Positions 54,039 to 63,279 of a stretch of 64,000 nucleotides of DNA are shown piece after piece. Location of the stretch: assembly GCA_016934935.1 (NCBI GenBank), contig JAFGRW010000054.1:81900-145899 (forward strand), given 5' to 3'. The position numbers were made by a program, and so were the translations under genes. A model generated the notes under the pieces. That model was not told where the DNA came from. It did not search any database and saw nothing but the letters and a program-made list of their open reading frames with translations. The stretch is from Spirochaetota bacterium (GTDB lineage Bacteria > Spirochaetota > UBA4802 > JAFGJZ01). Numbering within the stretch: position 1 is the first letter of the stretch; each line of letters begins with the position of its first letter.

Positions 54039-54076
54039 GGCATAGCCGTTCCTAAAATGGTAATTTTAGAAGTTTC
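54039..54076 (-). repeat. Dispersed inverted-repeat element, fragment D
   Basis: A 38-bp fragment just upstream of msrBA. It matches copy A over its whole length (for example CATAGCCGTTCC, then AAATGGTAATTTT, then GAAGTTTCC) with only a few differences. It carries one terminal repeat and none of the centre, so it is a relic. Confidence 0.75.
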
Positions 54077-54293
54077 CTGTTAGTACTTAGCCTGGTATTC
54101 TTTTGTGTGTAATACAGGGATTAAGTTACAAAAAGGCAATGGGGTAAAGGTGACAATTTATAATGAATAAACTGGAAAGGATTTAATATTACAAACAAAG
54201 TTTTAATGCTGAATATTGCGATATTAATTATAAAATTAAAAATATCAATGAATTACATGACGGGTTCTGTGATAAAGGAATATAATTTACAAA

Positions 54294-54854
54294 TTAAAAT
54301 ATCGCTGTTCCATCCTGTTTTATGTGAAATTCGGTTTTGCATCCCGGGCATATATAGTCGCCAGGACGATAAACCCTTACTAATGCACTGCATGTGGCAC
54401 ATTCTATTACAAGTGGAGAAGGGAAGTCCAGGATGTCTTGACTGTCTATATTAATTACAGGTTCCTCGGAACGAACAAGATCTTGGTCACGGTACGATGG
54501 AGCGGGTGATTGTTTGAAAAGAGATCCCTTGATTGCTTCAATCGCCTGATTCTTATCAGGATAAACCGCAATAAACTTGGCAATTTTTAATATTGAAAAA
54601 AGAGATGTTATTTCCCGGTTGATTCCGCATAAGACCAGAGTTCCTCCTTCCTTGTTCATTTTGCTACTCCATAAAAGCAGAAAACTGATTCCGTATGAGG
54701 TTACAAATGTCATCTGTTTGCAATCTAGTATTACTCTTTTCTTGCCGTTTGCAATCAGGGAATTGAGGTTTGCTTCCAGTGCTACGGCTGTTTCTCCATT
54801 TAGTTTCCCTTCTATATCAATTGTGATTATATGTTCATTGGTAATCGCGCTCAT
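54294..54854 (-). CDS. STAS-domain protein with C-terminal zinc ribbon
   Basis: A 186-residue protein. Residues 1-110 are a STAS domain (VILDCKQMTFVTSYGISFLL). The site that holds the phosphorylated Ser in SpoIIAA-like proteins (DSSG) reads TSYG, with Tyr54 in its place, so normal kinase control is unlikely. After a Ser/Pro-rich linker the end forms a zinc ribbon with CATC and CPGC. This fusion is uncommon. It follows the membrane protein gene at 54859 after four bases, and the pair is probably one signalling unit. Confidence 0.82.
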   Translation of the reverse strand: MSAITNEHIITIDIEGKLNGETAVALEANLNSLIANGKKRVILDCKQMTFVTSYGISFLLLWSSKMNKEGGTLVLCGINREITSLFSILKIAKFIAVYPDKNQAIEAIKGSLFKQSPAPSYRDQDLVRSEEPVINIDSQDILDFPSPLVIECATCSALVRVYRPGDYICPGCKTEFHIKQDGTAIF

Positions 54855-54858
54855 GATA

Positions 54859-55734
54859 TCAGTTTCCTCTTTTTTTTATAGGTATTGCATCAAGAATTAC
54901 CGGTTCGACTCCGGACTGTAACGGTCGTACGTCTCTGCGAAAATTTGACTTATTCATGTCAGGAGCCGGGCTTAAATCCGGTTGCAAGGCTGATTCACAA
55001 ATAATGTTTGATGAATTTGTCTGTTTGCATCTTAATACTGTATAAAGCAAAACAGCAATTAACGAAGCAATAATCAGAGACATCGCGAAAATAATATATT
55101 TGATATTCGTTAATCGCGTAAGCTGGTTATTGATAAAGCTGTATAATGATTTTTTGGAGTAAATTATTGCAATGACACCTTCTCCATTGTCCGAGCTTAC
55201 GAATCTACGGCTGAATAATGTTCCGTTTTTGTCAATATCACTGATTATGTAATGCTTGAGTCTTTCAGTTTCCTTTTTATTAAAAGGAGGTTTGTAGTCA
55301 ATAATGTAATAGTCTGATTGAAAAGTCGAGTCAAGATTGATTGATACTGGTTGGAAAATAAGATCTATATTATATACAAATTCGTCTGTGGCAATATTTC
55401 CTGACAATCTTTCCATTTCTCCGAGTTTGGAGTGTCCGAGCAGAGTACCGTCTTTAAGAGCGATAATAATATTTTTGTCCTGGTTTTTTGACGGCACGAG
55501 CAGGGTGTCTGCTATTTTTTTTATATCATTGCTGGACTTATTGTTAATTGAGTTTAAAATATTATTAATTATTTTTTCATTGTCGGTTGCTGTTTTTCTT
55601 TCTTTTGATTCTATCGCAAGACGTAAAGAATTAAGAAAATTTAGTTCATATATTTTATAAACTGATAAGCCTCCTGTTAAGAAAATAAAAAGAAGGGTAG
55701 TTATTGCGATAAATAAAGATTTTGTTTTTTTCAT
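54859..55734 (-). CDS. Unknown two-TM membrane sensor-like protein
   Basis: A 291-residue protein with an N-terminal TM (SLFIAITTLLFIFLTGGL), an extracytoplasmic domain of about 170 residues, a second TM (YIIFAMSLIIASLIAVLLYTVL) and a short cytoplasmic tail of about 50 residues. The outer domain contains strand-rich segments such as NIIIALKDGTLLGHSKLG, reminiscent of Cache-type sensor domains. No HAMP, kinase or cyclase domain follows. I prefer the ATG at 55734 because it places the TM at the very N-terminus. Pairing with the STAS/zinc-ribbon protein suggests it reports an outside signal. Confidence 0.65.
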   Translation of the reverse strand: MKKTKSLFIAITTLLFIFLTGGLSVYKIYELNFLNSLRLAIESKERKTATDNEKIINNILNSINNKSSNDIKKIADTLLVPSKNQDKNIIIALKDGTLLGHSKLGEMERLSGNIATDEFVYNIDLIFQPVSINLDSTFQSDYYIIDYKPPFNKKETERLKHYIISDIDKNGTLFSRRFVSSDNGEGVIAIIYSKKSLYSFINNQLTRLTNIKYIIFAMSLIIASLIAVLLYTVLRCKQTNSSNIICESALQPDLSPAPDMNKSNFRRDVRPLQSGVEPVILDAIPIKKRGN

Positions 55735-55956
55735 GACTATTTCTTCTTTACTTGGATTACTGTATATACTGTTAATAGTATCGGACATTATAATTATTTA
55801 CACAAGAAAAGTTATAATATTTCCCTATTGCCGAAAATTAAAAAATTGATTGTTGCTTTATATTATCAGGCCGTTCTTTTTCAGAATATATTATTATTTT
55901 ACAGTTTCCTGCAACAAAAATAGTGAATAAATCAGTAACGAAAGTTAATTTGCAGT

Positions 55957-56484
55957 TTAAAGAATTGATCCAAATTTCTGAGGAACGGTATCAGTATTGA
56001 AATAGAGCTCAGAGTTCTCTCTGTCGTATCTTATACCAATAGTATTGAAGAAATGCCTTAATATGGTTATCGATGGAGAAAAAATACCTGGGTAAAATGA
56101 TCCAGCGGTTAAAAAGACTATACCTGATCTTTCCGGGTTTTTTTTAATTTTCTTCCAAAATAGAGGTTGTGTGCGGTCGATAAAAGCTTTCAGGTGAGAG
56201 GGAAGTGAACTGAAATATATGGGTGAGCTTATAAAAATATTTTTGCAATCTTCTAGAATTGGATAAAATTTCTGCATATCATCTTTTATTACGCATTTTC
56301 CAGAAGTGGCACACAAGCCGCAGCCATTACAGGGGGATATGCTGTATTGTGACAGATTACAGTGTATAATCTCCGGGATCTCTTTATTTACTAACGAATT
56401 AACATGGTTGTCCAGCAGTGATGAAGAAAACGATGATTCGGCCGGACTTCCATAAATTACTAAGATTTTATTGTTCAGATTCAT
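55957..56484 (-). CDS. Flavodoxin-like NAD(P)H-dependent oxidoreductase
   Basis: A 175-residue protein of the NADPH-dependent FMN reductase/flavodoxin superfamily. The phosphate-binding loop [11 protein letters not shown] and the FMN loop [19 protein letters not shown] are clear. The segment [20 protein letters not shown] is the iron-sulfur flavoprotein-type cysteine-rich insertion found in many 'flavodoxin family' proteins. Substrate is unknown. Its start overlaps the YacL-like gene by 17 bases. Confidence 0.85.
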   Translation of the reverse strand: MNLNNKILVIYGSPAESSFSSSLLDNHVNSLVNKEIPEIIHCNLSQYSISPCNGCGLCATSGKCVIKDDMQKFYPILEDCKNIFISSPIYFSSLPSHLKAFIDRTQPLFWKKIKKNPERSGIVFLTAGSFYPGIFSPSITILRHFFNTIGIRYDRENSELYFNTDTVPQKFGSIL

Positions 56485-57478
56485 CTTTTATACGAGCAAA
56501 TATCATTCTTCCGGCAGTAGTCTGCAGAACAGAAGTAACCAGGACATCAACTTCTTCGTTCATATGACGGCGTCCGTTTTCAACTACTATCATTGTTCCG
56601 TCATCAAGGTAGCCTATTGCCTGATTTTGATCTTTGCCTTCCTTAATTAGTGCTACATGCATCTGTTCACCCGGCAAAACTATAGGCTTGAGAGAATTAG
56701 AGAGCTGGTTAATATTTAAAACGGAAACTCCGTGAAACTCGGCAACTTTGTTAAGGTTAAAATCGTTGGTAACAACCTTAGCTTTCATTACCTTGGCCAG
56801 TTTTACAAGTTTGGCATCAACTTCGTTGATATCGTAAAAATCCATATCAGAAATCTTGACTTTGATTGAGTGATCTTTTTGCATTTTATTTAAAATATCC
56901 AGCCCGCGTCGGCCTCGGTTGCGTTTGATGCTATCAGCAGAATCGGCAATCATTTGCAGTTCATTCAAAACAAAGTTTGGGATAACAAGGATGCCCTCAA
57001 GAAATCCTGTATCGCAGATATCAGCAATACGTCCGTCAATAATAACGCTTGTATCGAGGATTTTGTATGATATTGCACCATCATCTTCGCCTGATCCTGC
57101 GGGAATGATTTTGTCAAAGAAAGATATTTCTTCGTTATTTATTACAATAACCATCATTATGAAAAATCCGATTATGTGATACAGGATAGTTTTAACAAAA
57201 GGAATGAATGTAAAGTACTCTTCAAGGTTAAGCATTGAGAGACCGTTAATAACCAGCAAAGAGATTGAAAAACCGGTCAAAAGGCCGGTTATCGCAGAAA
57301 TTAAAGTTCTTGTACTACAAGTATGTGATACATACTCCATAAGTATCAGAAAGGGGATCGATAAGATAAATCCGGCAGAGCCTGCGATTATTGCATGTAT
57401 TGCGGATGATGAGATGAGAAAAAGGGCTGGAACAGCCGTACTAAGTACAATGAACAATAAGCGTAAAAAAAGTATCAT
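56468..57478 (-). CDS. YacL-type PIN/TRAM membrane protein
   Basis: The ATG at 57478 has AGGAG seven bases upstream; the track start is 12 codons earlier without a site. The 336-residue protein has four TM helices, then a PIN domain with the acidic triad segments [24 protein letters not shown] and [12 protein letters not shown], and a C-terminal TRAM domain ([17 protein letters not shown]). This is the architecture of Bacillus YacL. PIN domains are usually Mg-dependent ribonucleases. The carD gene lies just upstream on the same strand, an arrangement shared with Firmicutes and spirochaetes. Confidence 0.9.
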   Translation of the reverse strand: MILFLRLLFIVLSTAVPALFLISSSAIHAIIAGSAGFILSIPFLILMEYVSHTCSTRTLISAITGLLTGFSISLLVINGLSMLNLEEYFTFIPFVKTILYHIIGFFIMMVIVINNEEISFFDKIIPAGSGEDDGAISYKILDTSVIIDGRIADICDTGFLEGILVIPNFVLNELQMIADSADSIKRNRGRRGLDILNKMQKDHSIKVKISDMDFYDINEVDAKLVKLAKVMKAKVVTNDFNLNKVAEFHGVSVLNINQLSNSLKPIVLPGEQMHVALIKEGKDQNQAIGYLDDGTMIVVENGRRHMNEEVDVLVTSVLQTTAGRMIFARIKDESEQ

Positions 57479-57701
57479 AGAATTGCTCCTGATTAAATAA
57501 ATAGGTATAGTCAAATATTCTAAATTTCTTGGAAGTGACCGGAATTTTGATCAAAGCAAAAACATCGGTAATCTATTAGTGTCAGATTACCTGATATTTT
57601 GCAATTATAAAAATTATAAGTAGAAGAAAGTTGGTGGTGTAGAAATAATCAGGCAGCTTTATGAGTTAACAGTATAAAGGTTCAATGATTCAGGACGGTT
57701 T

Positions 57702-58184
57702 TTAACTGTCTGACAGTGCTTCTGAAACCAGATCACCCGCTTCTTCTATGTCTACATTTTTTGTTAATGCAACTTCGTGCATAACCAGATTATAGGCGTT
57801 TTCATATAGTTTACGTTCCATGATGGAAAGTTCTTTCTCGCGCCCTCTACGAAAAAGATCACGGGCGACTTCAGCTACCTGAAATATTGAACCGCTTTTT
57901 ACTTTTTCAATATTGTTTTGGTATCGTAATTTCCAATCGTTTTCTTTTATTGTCTCACCCGAGCTTAGATGGGATAGGGCTTTTTTTATCTCTGATTTGG
58001 AAATAATTTTGCGTAAACCAACCTCTTCAGCCTTATCTACAGGAATCATCACCTTCATTCCGCTATTTATTATCTGTATGATATAGTATTTCGTAGTTTG
58101 ACCTAACACTTCCTTATCTTCTATTTCATCTATAAGACCCACCCCGTGCATGGGGTATACAACCTTTTCGCCTTTTTTGAACAT
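57702..58184 (-). CDS. carD: CarD-family transcription regulator
   Basis: CarD binds RNA polymerase beta subunit and stabilises promoter open complexes. The 160-residue protein has the RNAP-interaction Tudor-like domain ([21 protein letters not shown], and [16 protein letters not shown]) followed by the helical DNA-binding domain ([25 protein letters not shown]). Length and motifs are typical. AGAGGGAGAA precedes the ATG. It is followed by the YacL-like gene. It probably tunes rRNA and tRNA promoters. Confidence 0.94.
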   Translation of the reverse strand: MFKKGEKVVYPMHGVGLIDEIEDKEVLGQTTKYYIIQIINSGMKVMIPVDKAEEVGLRKIISKSEIKKALSHLSSGETIKENDWKLRYQNNIEKVKSGSIFQVAEVARDLFRRGREKELSIMERKLYENAYNLVMHEVALTKNVDIEEAGDLVSEALSDS

Positions 58185-58362
58185 TCAGTTCTCCCTCTGA
58201 TAAACGGTATAAAAAAATTTAAGCGGGTAATAATGTAGCATTTTTGATTGAAATCCCGTTTGGTTAGCCATTATAAAAAAAATGGGTTAAAAAATCAAGA
58301 TATTCATTGATGTTCATGCAATTAATTGATCAAAATGTATAATACAATGAATTATCTAAAAT

Positions 58363-60651
58363 CTATTCCTTGTAATCATCAAAAATTGATTCCATTTTTA
58401 CTCTTGCTCCACCACCGGAACCATGCGTTCCCTTTATGTAGTAAAGCTCTCCGTTACGGTATACATTTTCCGGAGGGCCATCGAAAACAGGTTTAGGCAT
58501 GCCGTTATAGACATCTTTCATGTATCTCGCCCAGATTGGAGCGGCAACAACTCCTCCTGCCTGGTGTTTCCCTAGAGACAAAAATGGTTTATCATACCCC
58601 ATCCATATTACAGTTACAATATCTGGAGTGAAACCGCAAAACCAGGCATCGGTCCAGTTGGAGGTTGTTCCCGTTTTCCCCGCAGCTGGAAGTGTAAATC
58701 TCTCTTCTTCGCGAATTTTTTTTCTAGCTGTTCCTTTATCAATAACTCCACGCATAAGATCGGTCATTACGAAAGCCACATCTTCAGAAACAACTTGCAT
58801 CTGATTGTTGCGTTCTTTTATTGCCAGAAGATCGCCAATTTCCCTTTCAATGTTTGCTATTTCGTTACCGTCTTTATCCAGAACCAGCCTGATACCGTGT
58901 GGTATTACATCGCGCCCCTTGTTGGCATAAATGGCGTATGCCCCTGCCATTTCAAACGGGGTTAACTCGGAAGTTCCAAGAGACATCGTTGGGTTAGAGT
59001 TAAACCTGAAGGGAGGTACTTTTAAAATTCTTGATGAAAACTCAGTTATTTTTTCCGGGCCAACCATATCATAGATTCGTACGGCAATAATGTTTATTGA
59101 TTGAGCCAGTGCATGTTTAATGTTTACGAGACCTGAGTAGGTGCCGCCATAATTACCAGGAGCCCATGTAGTGCCGTGAGAGTCGATGTTTACGAGAGGC
59201 GCATCTGATATTGTAGTCCCGCTGGTTATAATATGGGAATCGATACCGGCACCATAGACAAAGGGCTTAAAGGAAGAACCTGGTTGTCTACGGGCAGAAA
59301 CTGCTCTGTTAAGCTGATTATCCACATTAAAATCAGATCCCCCAACCATTGCGGATATGTAACCGGTGGAGGGCTCGATTGATACTAGAGCACCTTCAAC
59401 CTGCAGGTTAGTTACAACTCCTAAAGCTGTTGTACTCCTGAAGTTTTCTATAACTTCCTGATTTATTCGTGAATCGGTAAGCAGAGACAAAAGATCGGCT
59501 GCATCTGCAACTTCATCAAGTATAGCACGTCTGGTTCGTGATTCTATGTCGTGTTTAATAACAACTCCAGGAAGGCTGAAAATCATTCTCAGTAGTCCGT
59601 ATGTGCCGAATAGTCCTCGGTCGACGGATCCACGGGTGTAGGCGTTTAATGAGTCAGAAAGCCTGGTTTGTTCTTTTAGACCCTTTTTCATATGGTATTC
59701 TGCGGATCGCTGTCTTCGAAGATCAAGAGTCGTATAGACAATAAGTCCGTCATTGTAAACGGCATCTCTGCCAAAACGGTTTTCGAGAACTTGCCGGATA
59801 AAGGCTGTGAAGTGGGGAGCCTTATCGGTATTTTTTGTATAGGCGGTTTTTGTAGGGAATTCTGTTTTCAGAGAATCAATAAAATCGGGCCAGAACTCCT
59901 TGTAAATTGTATCGGCCTGTTCTCTGGTAAGATAGCCTTCCTGTACCATCCGGTTCAGGATATCACGGTTCTTTTCATACGCATTTCGCGGATTCATTAA
60001 AGGGGAGTATCGGCCAGGTGCTGAAGGGAGAGCCGCGATTACGGATGATTCAGCGGCGGTGAGGTATTTCACCTCTTTATCAAAAAATAGTCGGGCAGTT
60101 GTGGCGACACCATAGCATCCATGTCCGAGATAAATCTGATTAAAATACATTTCAAGAATTTCTTCTTTTGAAAATTTTCTTTCGATTTGAAGAGCAAGTA
60201 TAGCTTCAAGGGCCTTGCGGCCGTATGTCTTTTCACTCTCGGTAAACAACCGCTTTGCCAACTGCTGGGTTATAGTGGAACCACCCTGTACAATTTCCCC
60301 GGCTTGAATGTTTTTGATCATCGCGCGAATGATTGCACCAAAGTTGATTCCAAAATGGTTATAAAAAGCCTGGTCTTCGGTAGCCAGAAGGGCGTTAATC
60401 AGTGTTTGCGGTATCTCGTCAAAACCAACGAGTTCCCGTTTTTCCATAAACAGTTCGGCGATTAATTCTCCGTTAACATCGTAAAGCCGTGTTGGCACAG
60501 AAAGCTGAAACTGTTTGATATTACTTATGCCGGTGAAATTTTTAATTTCAGACATAATATATCCGAAAATAAGAGCGCCTATAATAGAACCCAGCATTAA
60601 TAATGATATGATACATTTTCCGAAAATTGTGGTAGAACTTTCTTTTTCCAT
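58363..60651 (-). CDS. mrcA: Class A penicillin-binding protein 1A
   Basis: A bifunctional peptidoglycan glycosyltransferase/transpeptidase of 762 residues. After an N-terminal TM, the GT51 domain shows EDQAFYNHFGINFGAI with the catalytic Glu and GGSTITQQLAKRLFT. The transpeptidase has RQPGSSFKPFVY with the active Ser of SxxK and AAGKTGTTSNWTDAWF with KTG. The insertion between the domains fits PBP1A. The C-terminus is short, Gly-rich and basic. Likely beta-lactam target. A small membrane protein gene is adjacent. Confidence 0.94.
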   Translation of the reverse strand: MEKESSTTIFGKCIISLLMLGSIIGALIFGYIMSEIKNFTGISNIKQFQLSVPTRLYDVNGELIAELFMEKRELVGFDEIPQTLINALLATEDQAFYNHFGINFGAIIRAMIKNIQAGEIVQGGSTITQQLAKRLFTESEKTYGRKALEAILALQIERKFSKEEILEMYFNQIYLGHGCYGVATTARLFFDKEVKYLTAAESSVIAALPSAPGRYSPLMNPRNAYEKNRDILNRMVQEGYLTREQADTIYKEFWPDFIDSLKTEFPTKTAYTKNTDKAPHFTAFIRQVLENRFGRDAVYNDGLIVYTTLDLRRQRSAEYHMKKGLKEQTRLSDSLNAYTRGSVDRGLFGTYGLLRMIFSLPGVVIKHDIESRTRRAILDEVADAADLLSLLTDSRINQEVIENFRSTTALGVVTNLQVEGALVSIEPSTGYISAMVGGSDFNVDNQLNRAVSARRQPGSSFKPFVYGAGIDSHIITSGTTISDAPLVNIDSHGTTWAPGNYGGTYSGLVNIKHALAQSINIIAVRIYDMVGPEKITEFSSRILKVPPFRFNSNPTMSLGTSELTPFEMAGAYAIYANKGRDVIPHGIRLVLDKDGNEIANIEREIGDLLAIKERNNQMQVVSEDVAFVMTDLMRGVIDKGTARKKIREEERFTLPAAGKTGTTSNWTDAWFCGFTPDIVTVIWMGYDKPFLSLGKHQAGGVVAAPIWARYMKDVYNGMPKPVFDGPPENVYRNGELYYIKGTHGSGGGARVKMESIFDDYKE

Positions 60652-60689
60652 TTTATTAGTAATCCGTGTTAAATTTCTTTTTATTAAAA

Positions 60690-60893
60690 TTATCTTTTTA
60701 TCATTTCACTAAGTTTCGCGATTGAGTATATGATTGCTGCAACGACTAGCGCGAAAATAAGCACAGTAATTATAATGCTTAAGAGCCATCCAGTTATTTT
60801 CAATAGAAGTGGAAGAATATAGCGAATTGCAATTATTATGGTTGCAAGTACGCCAATTGCATAAAAAAATTGGGTTAATGGTCCTTTCTTCAT
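60690..60893 (-). CDS. Small two-TM membrane protein
   Basis: A 67-residue protein made of two hydrophobic helices (ATIIIAIRYILPLLLKITGW and ITVLIFALVVAAIIYSIA) with basic ends (MKKGP and SEMIKR). GGGGAATT precedes the ATG. It starts just upstream of the penicillin-binding protein gene on the same strand and may be co-transcribed. I do not recognise it. The overlapping 64-aa frame at 60709-60903 is rejected as it looks non-biological. Confidence 0.55.
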   Translation of the reverse strand: MKKGPLTQFFYAIGVLATIIIAIRYILPLLLKITGWLLSIIITVLIFALVVAAIIYSIAKLSEMIKR

Positions 60894-61183
60894 AATTCCC
60901 CACAGGTTTTATAGAATAATGTTTTATGAGATATAGACATTATTCGAAAAAATCCGGTTTATAGTATAAAATTTCTCTTAATATATAAAATACCTAATTT
61001 TAAAGAATAATTTGTTAGATATCTGTCAATAATAATACAGGATTAGCCATTATCATGACATTTTGATACATTGTTTGGTTGATTATGGCTCAATTCGCGA
61101 TTTCCTGAGGGCTTATTCGAGAATAATAAACCTTTTGGAGATTTGGTTTTCCAGTTCTTTCAAACCATTTTGTCTATTCCCTA

Positions 61184-62314
61184 TTATTCTGCAGGCTTAG
61201 AGGTTGTTTCAACAAAAAAATTCATTCGCCTGCCGTTTCTCCATATACTTATTTTAACTTTGTCTCCCGGATTGGAATCTTCGATAATTTTAACGAAATC
61301 GTCTATTGTTGATATTTTTTTCCCATTTACAGAGTAAATTATATCAAGTGGACGTATACCGGCAATATGCGCAGGCCCTCCTTGCTGTACCTGCGCTACG
61401 ATAATTCCAAATGAGTGACTCCAGCCAAGCTTGGAAGCATACTCCTTTTCTATTGGAGTGAGAGCAATGCCTACAAATCCTTTCTGAACGTATTTTTTAT
61501 CTTTCAGCTCTATCATAAGCTCTTTAATGCTATTCACGGGTATGGCAAAACCGATTCCCATATATCCACCGGATTTTGAATAGATTAACCTGTTGATTCC
61601 GATGACTTCTCCATGAATATTTATGAGTGGGCCACCTGAGTTGCCTGGATTGATGGCGGCGTCAGTCTGAATGAAAGAGGAGTTATCACTCATGTCTATG
61701 TTTTTGCGTCCAGTTGCACTTACAACCCCAACTGTAAAAGATTTTGAGAGACCGAAAGGGTTTCCGATTGCGATTGCCCAATCTCCGACCAGAACAGTGT
61801 CAGAATCACCAAAAAATACAGGATTAAGAGGCTCTTTGGGTTCTATTTTTAGAATCGTTATATCTTTTTCAATACTGAATCCTCTTACTTCAGCTTCGTA
61901 TGTATCATTTTCAATAATAACAGTGATTTTTTCAACCACTCTGTTCTGGGGAGCGATTACGTGAAAGTTTGTACATATAAAACCGTCTTCTGAAATAATA
62001 AAACCTGAGCCAAGACCTGTCTGTTTTTGAATACGTGGTATTCCGAACAATTCATAGAATGGGTGACTGGGGAGTGTTACATGGTCTTCAGTTGAAATAA
62101 ATACAATTCTGTTCTCGTAAAGATTGTAAATCTTTTGAAATGACTTTTGAATATCCCATGCTTTTCGTATTTCAGAGTCATTACGTAACGGCGATTTGCG
62201 GTCTAAACCGATTAATCCATTTTCCGGATCCGGTTCTTTGCAGGAGAAGTATATAACCGCCGCAATCAATAGTATCAGTGCAACAGGTATTGCAATAAGC
62301 TTACGCTTCATCAT
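61184..62314 (-). CDS. HtrA/DegP-type periplasmic serine protease
   Basis: A 376-residue trypsin-like protease with one PDZ domain, the DegS-like layout. An N-terminal TM or uncleaved signal precedes the protease. Catalytic His (CTNFHVIA), Asp (IEKDITILKI) and Ser (INPGNSGGPL) are all present. The PDZ domain ends the protein (AGIRPLDIIYSVNGKKIST). The N-terminal 'IYFSCKEPD' could be a lipobox, so a lipoprotein form is possible. Regulated quality control of envelope proteins is the expected role. The gene is downstream of the SDR-like gene. Confidence 0.92.
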   Translation of the reverse strand: MMKRKLIAIPVALILLIAAVIYFSCKEPDPENGLIGLDRKSPLRNDSEIRKAWDIQKSFQKIYNLYENRIVFISTEDHVTLPSHPFYELFGIPRIQKQTGLGSGFIISEDGFICTNFHVIAPQNRVVEKITVIIENDTYEAEVRGFSIEKDITILKIEPKEPLNPVFFGDSDTVLVGDWAIAIGNPFGLSKSFTVGVVSATGRKNIDMSDNSSFIQTDAAINPGNSGGPLINIHGEVIGINRLIYSKSGGYMGIGFAIPVNSIKELMIELKDKKYVQKGFVGIALTPIEKEYASKLGWSHSFGIIVAQVQQGGPAHIAGIRPLDIIYSVNGKKISTIDDFVKIIEDSNPGDKVKISIWRNGRRMNFFVETTSKPAE

Positions 62315-62384
62315 TATCCCTTGTTTTTAATTGTCTTGGTACAGTTGGAATTGGCTAATATTATAGCCAAACATAATCAGAACT

Positions 62385-63044
62385 TTAAAGTCTGATTATG
62401 TTTTTTGATGATATTAGGGCGTTTGAAAGTTTCTGTACAAAGCGGTCATAAGAAATTGCTGATGCTCTTTTATGCATAACTTTACAGTCAATTTGTGAGT
62501 AACCGTTTGATTTTAGATCCTCTCCGACAGCAAGAATATGGGAGTCAAGGTAGGAGAAGAGCGTTCTCTCCAAAGGATTGGTGCTTGTATCTGTTGTGAT
62601 ATTTATTATCTTCCCTTTGCCCTGTGCAACCATCAATTCTAGAAAATATTTAACTGTAAGAACTGTGTTTGTTACATAAAAATTGATTATTTCCTCAATG
62701 GAGTCCTTGTCACTGTTTAAAAGGGGCATACTGCCTTCTTCAAAATTTTCAAATTCGGGTTTGAAGCTTATTATCAAATAGTCGGGAGTATCGCCGTTTT
62801 TTAAAATTCTTGTAAGATTTTTTATGTATTTCTCAGTGTCGTTAAATTGAACATAATGGGCATACGACGTAGCTCGCATATTTCCGAGTTCGCGATCAAT
62901 ACTCGTAATAGCCTCTTTCTTATTGCTTATAAAAATGGATTTACAACGTTGCAGCGCAAAAAAACGCGAAATGTGTTTGAAATATTCATAATTGTTTCCA
63001 AGATAGTACACATTTTTATTGATTAAGTGGTCGATAGTTTTCAT
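62385..63044 (-). CDS. Degenerate short-chain dehydrogenase-like protein
   Basis: A 219-residue protein with the outline of a Rossmann-fold SDR: an initial strand (NVYYLGNNYEYFKHISRFFA), a middle strand (PDYLIISFKPEFE) and GKIINITTDTS followed by a helix. The glycine-rich TGxxxGxG loop is gone and the catalytic YxxxK position reads YLDSH. It is therefore unlikely to be an active oxidoreductase. No signal peptide. It lies upstream of htrA on the same strand. Relatives of this kind are not known to me. Confidence 0.55.
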   Translation of the reverse strand: MKTIDHLINKNVYYLGNNYEYFKHISRFFALQRCKSIFISNKKEAITSIDRELGNMRATSYAHYVQFNDTEKYIKNLTRILKNGDTPDYLIISFKPEFENFEEGSMPLLNSDKDSIEEIINFYVTNTVLTVKYFLELMVAQGKGKIINITTDTSTNPLERTLFSYLDSHILAVGEDLKSNGYSQIDCKVMHKRASAISYDRFVQKLSNALISSKNIIRL

Positions 63045-63075
63045 TTTTTAAGAACTCTCCAATTTTATCATTTTA

Positions 63076-63279
63076 CTAATCCGCGAACGCACCATATTCA
63101 GATTTGCGAGCATGCAGTCTCTCTTTGGTTATCTGGTCGCGAAATATATAGTAGTAGTTGTTTGAATTATCCGCGTTTATCTGATTTATGTTGACTCGGT
63201 TTTCATATGACTTATTTGAACAGCTGTAAATCAAAAAACAGAGCGGGATAAATAACATAATTTTGAAAATAATTTTCAT
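63076..63279 (-). CDS. Small putative lipoprotein
   Basis: A 67-residue protein with a lipoprotein signal (IPLCFLIYSC as lipobox) and a 45-residue polar, Asn/Tyr-rich mature part. It has no recognised domain. No clear ribosome-binding site is visible, so the start is tentative. The 3' end is 31 bases before the SDR-like gene, which follows it on the same strand. Confidence 0.45.
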   Translation of the reverse strand: MKIIFKIMLFIPLCFLIYSCSNKSYENRVNINQINADNSNNYYYIFRDQITKERLHARKSEYGAFAD

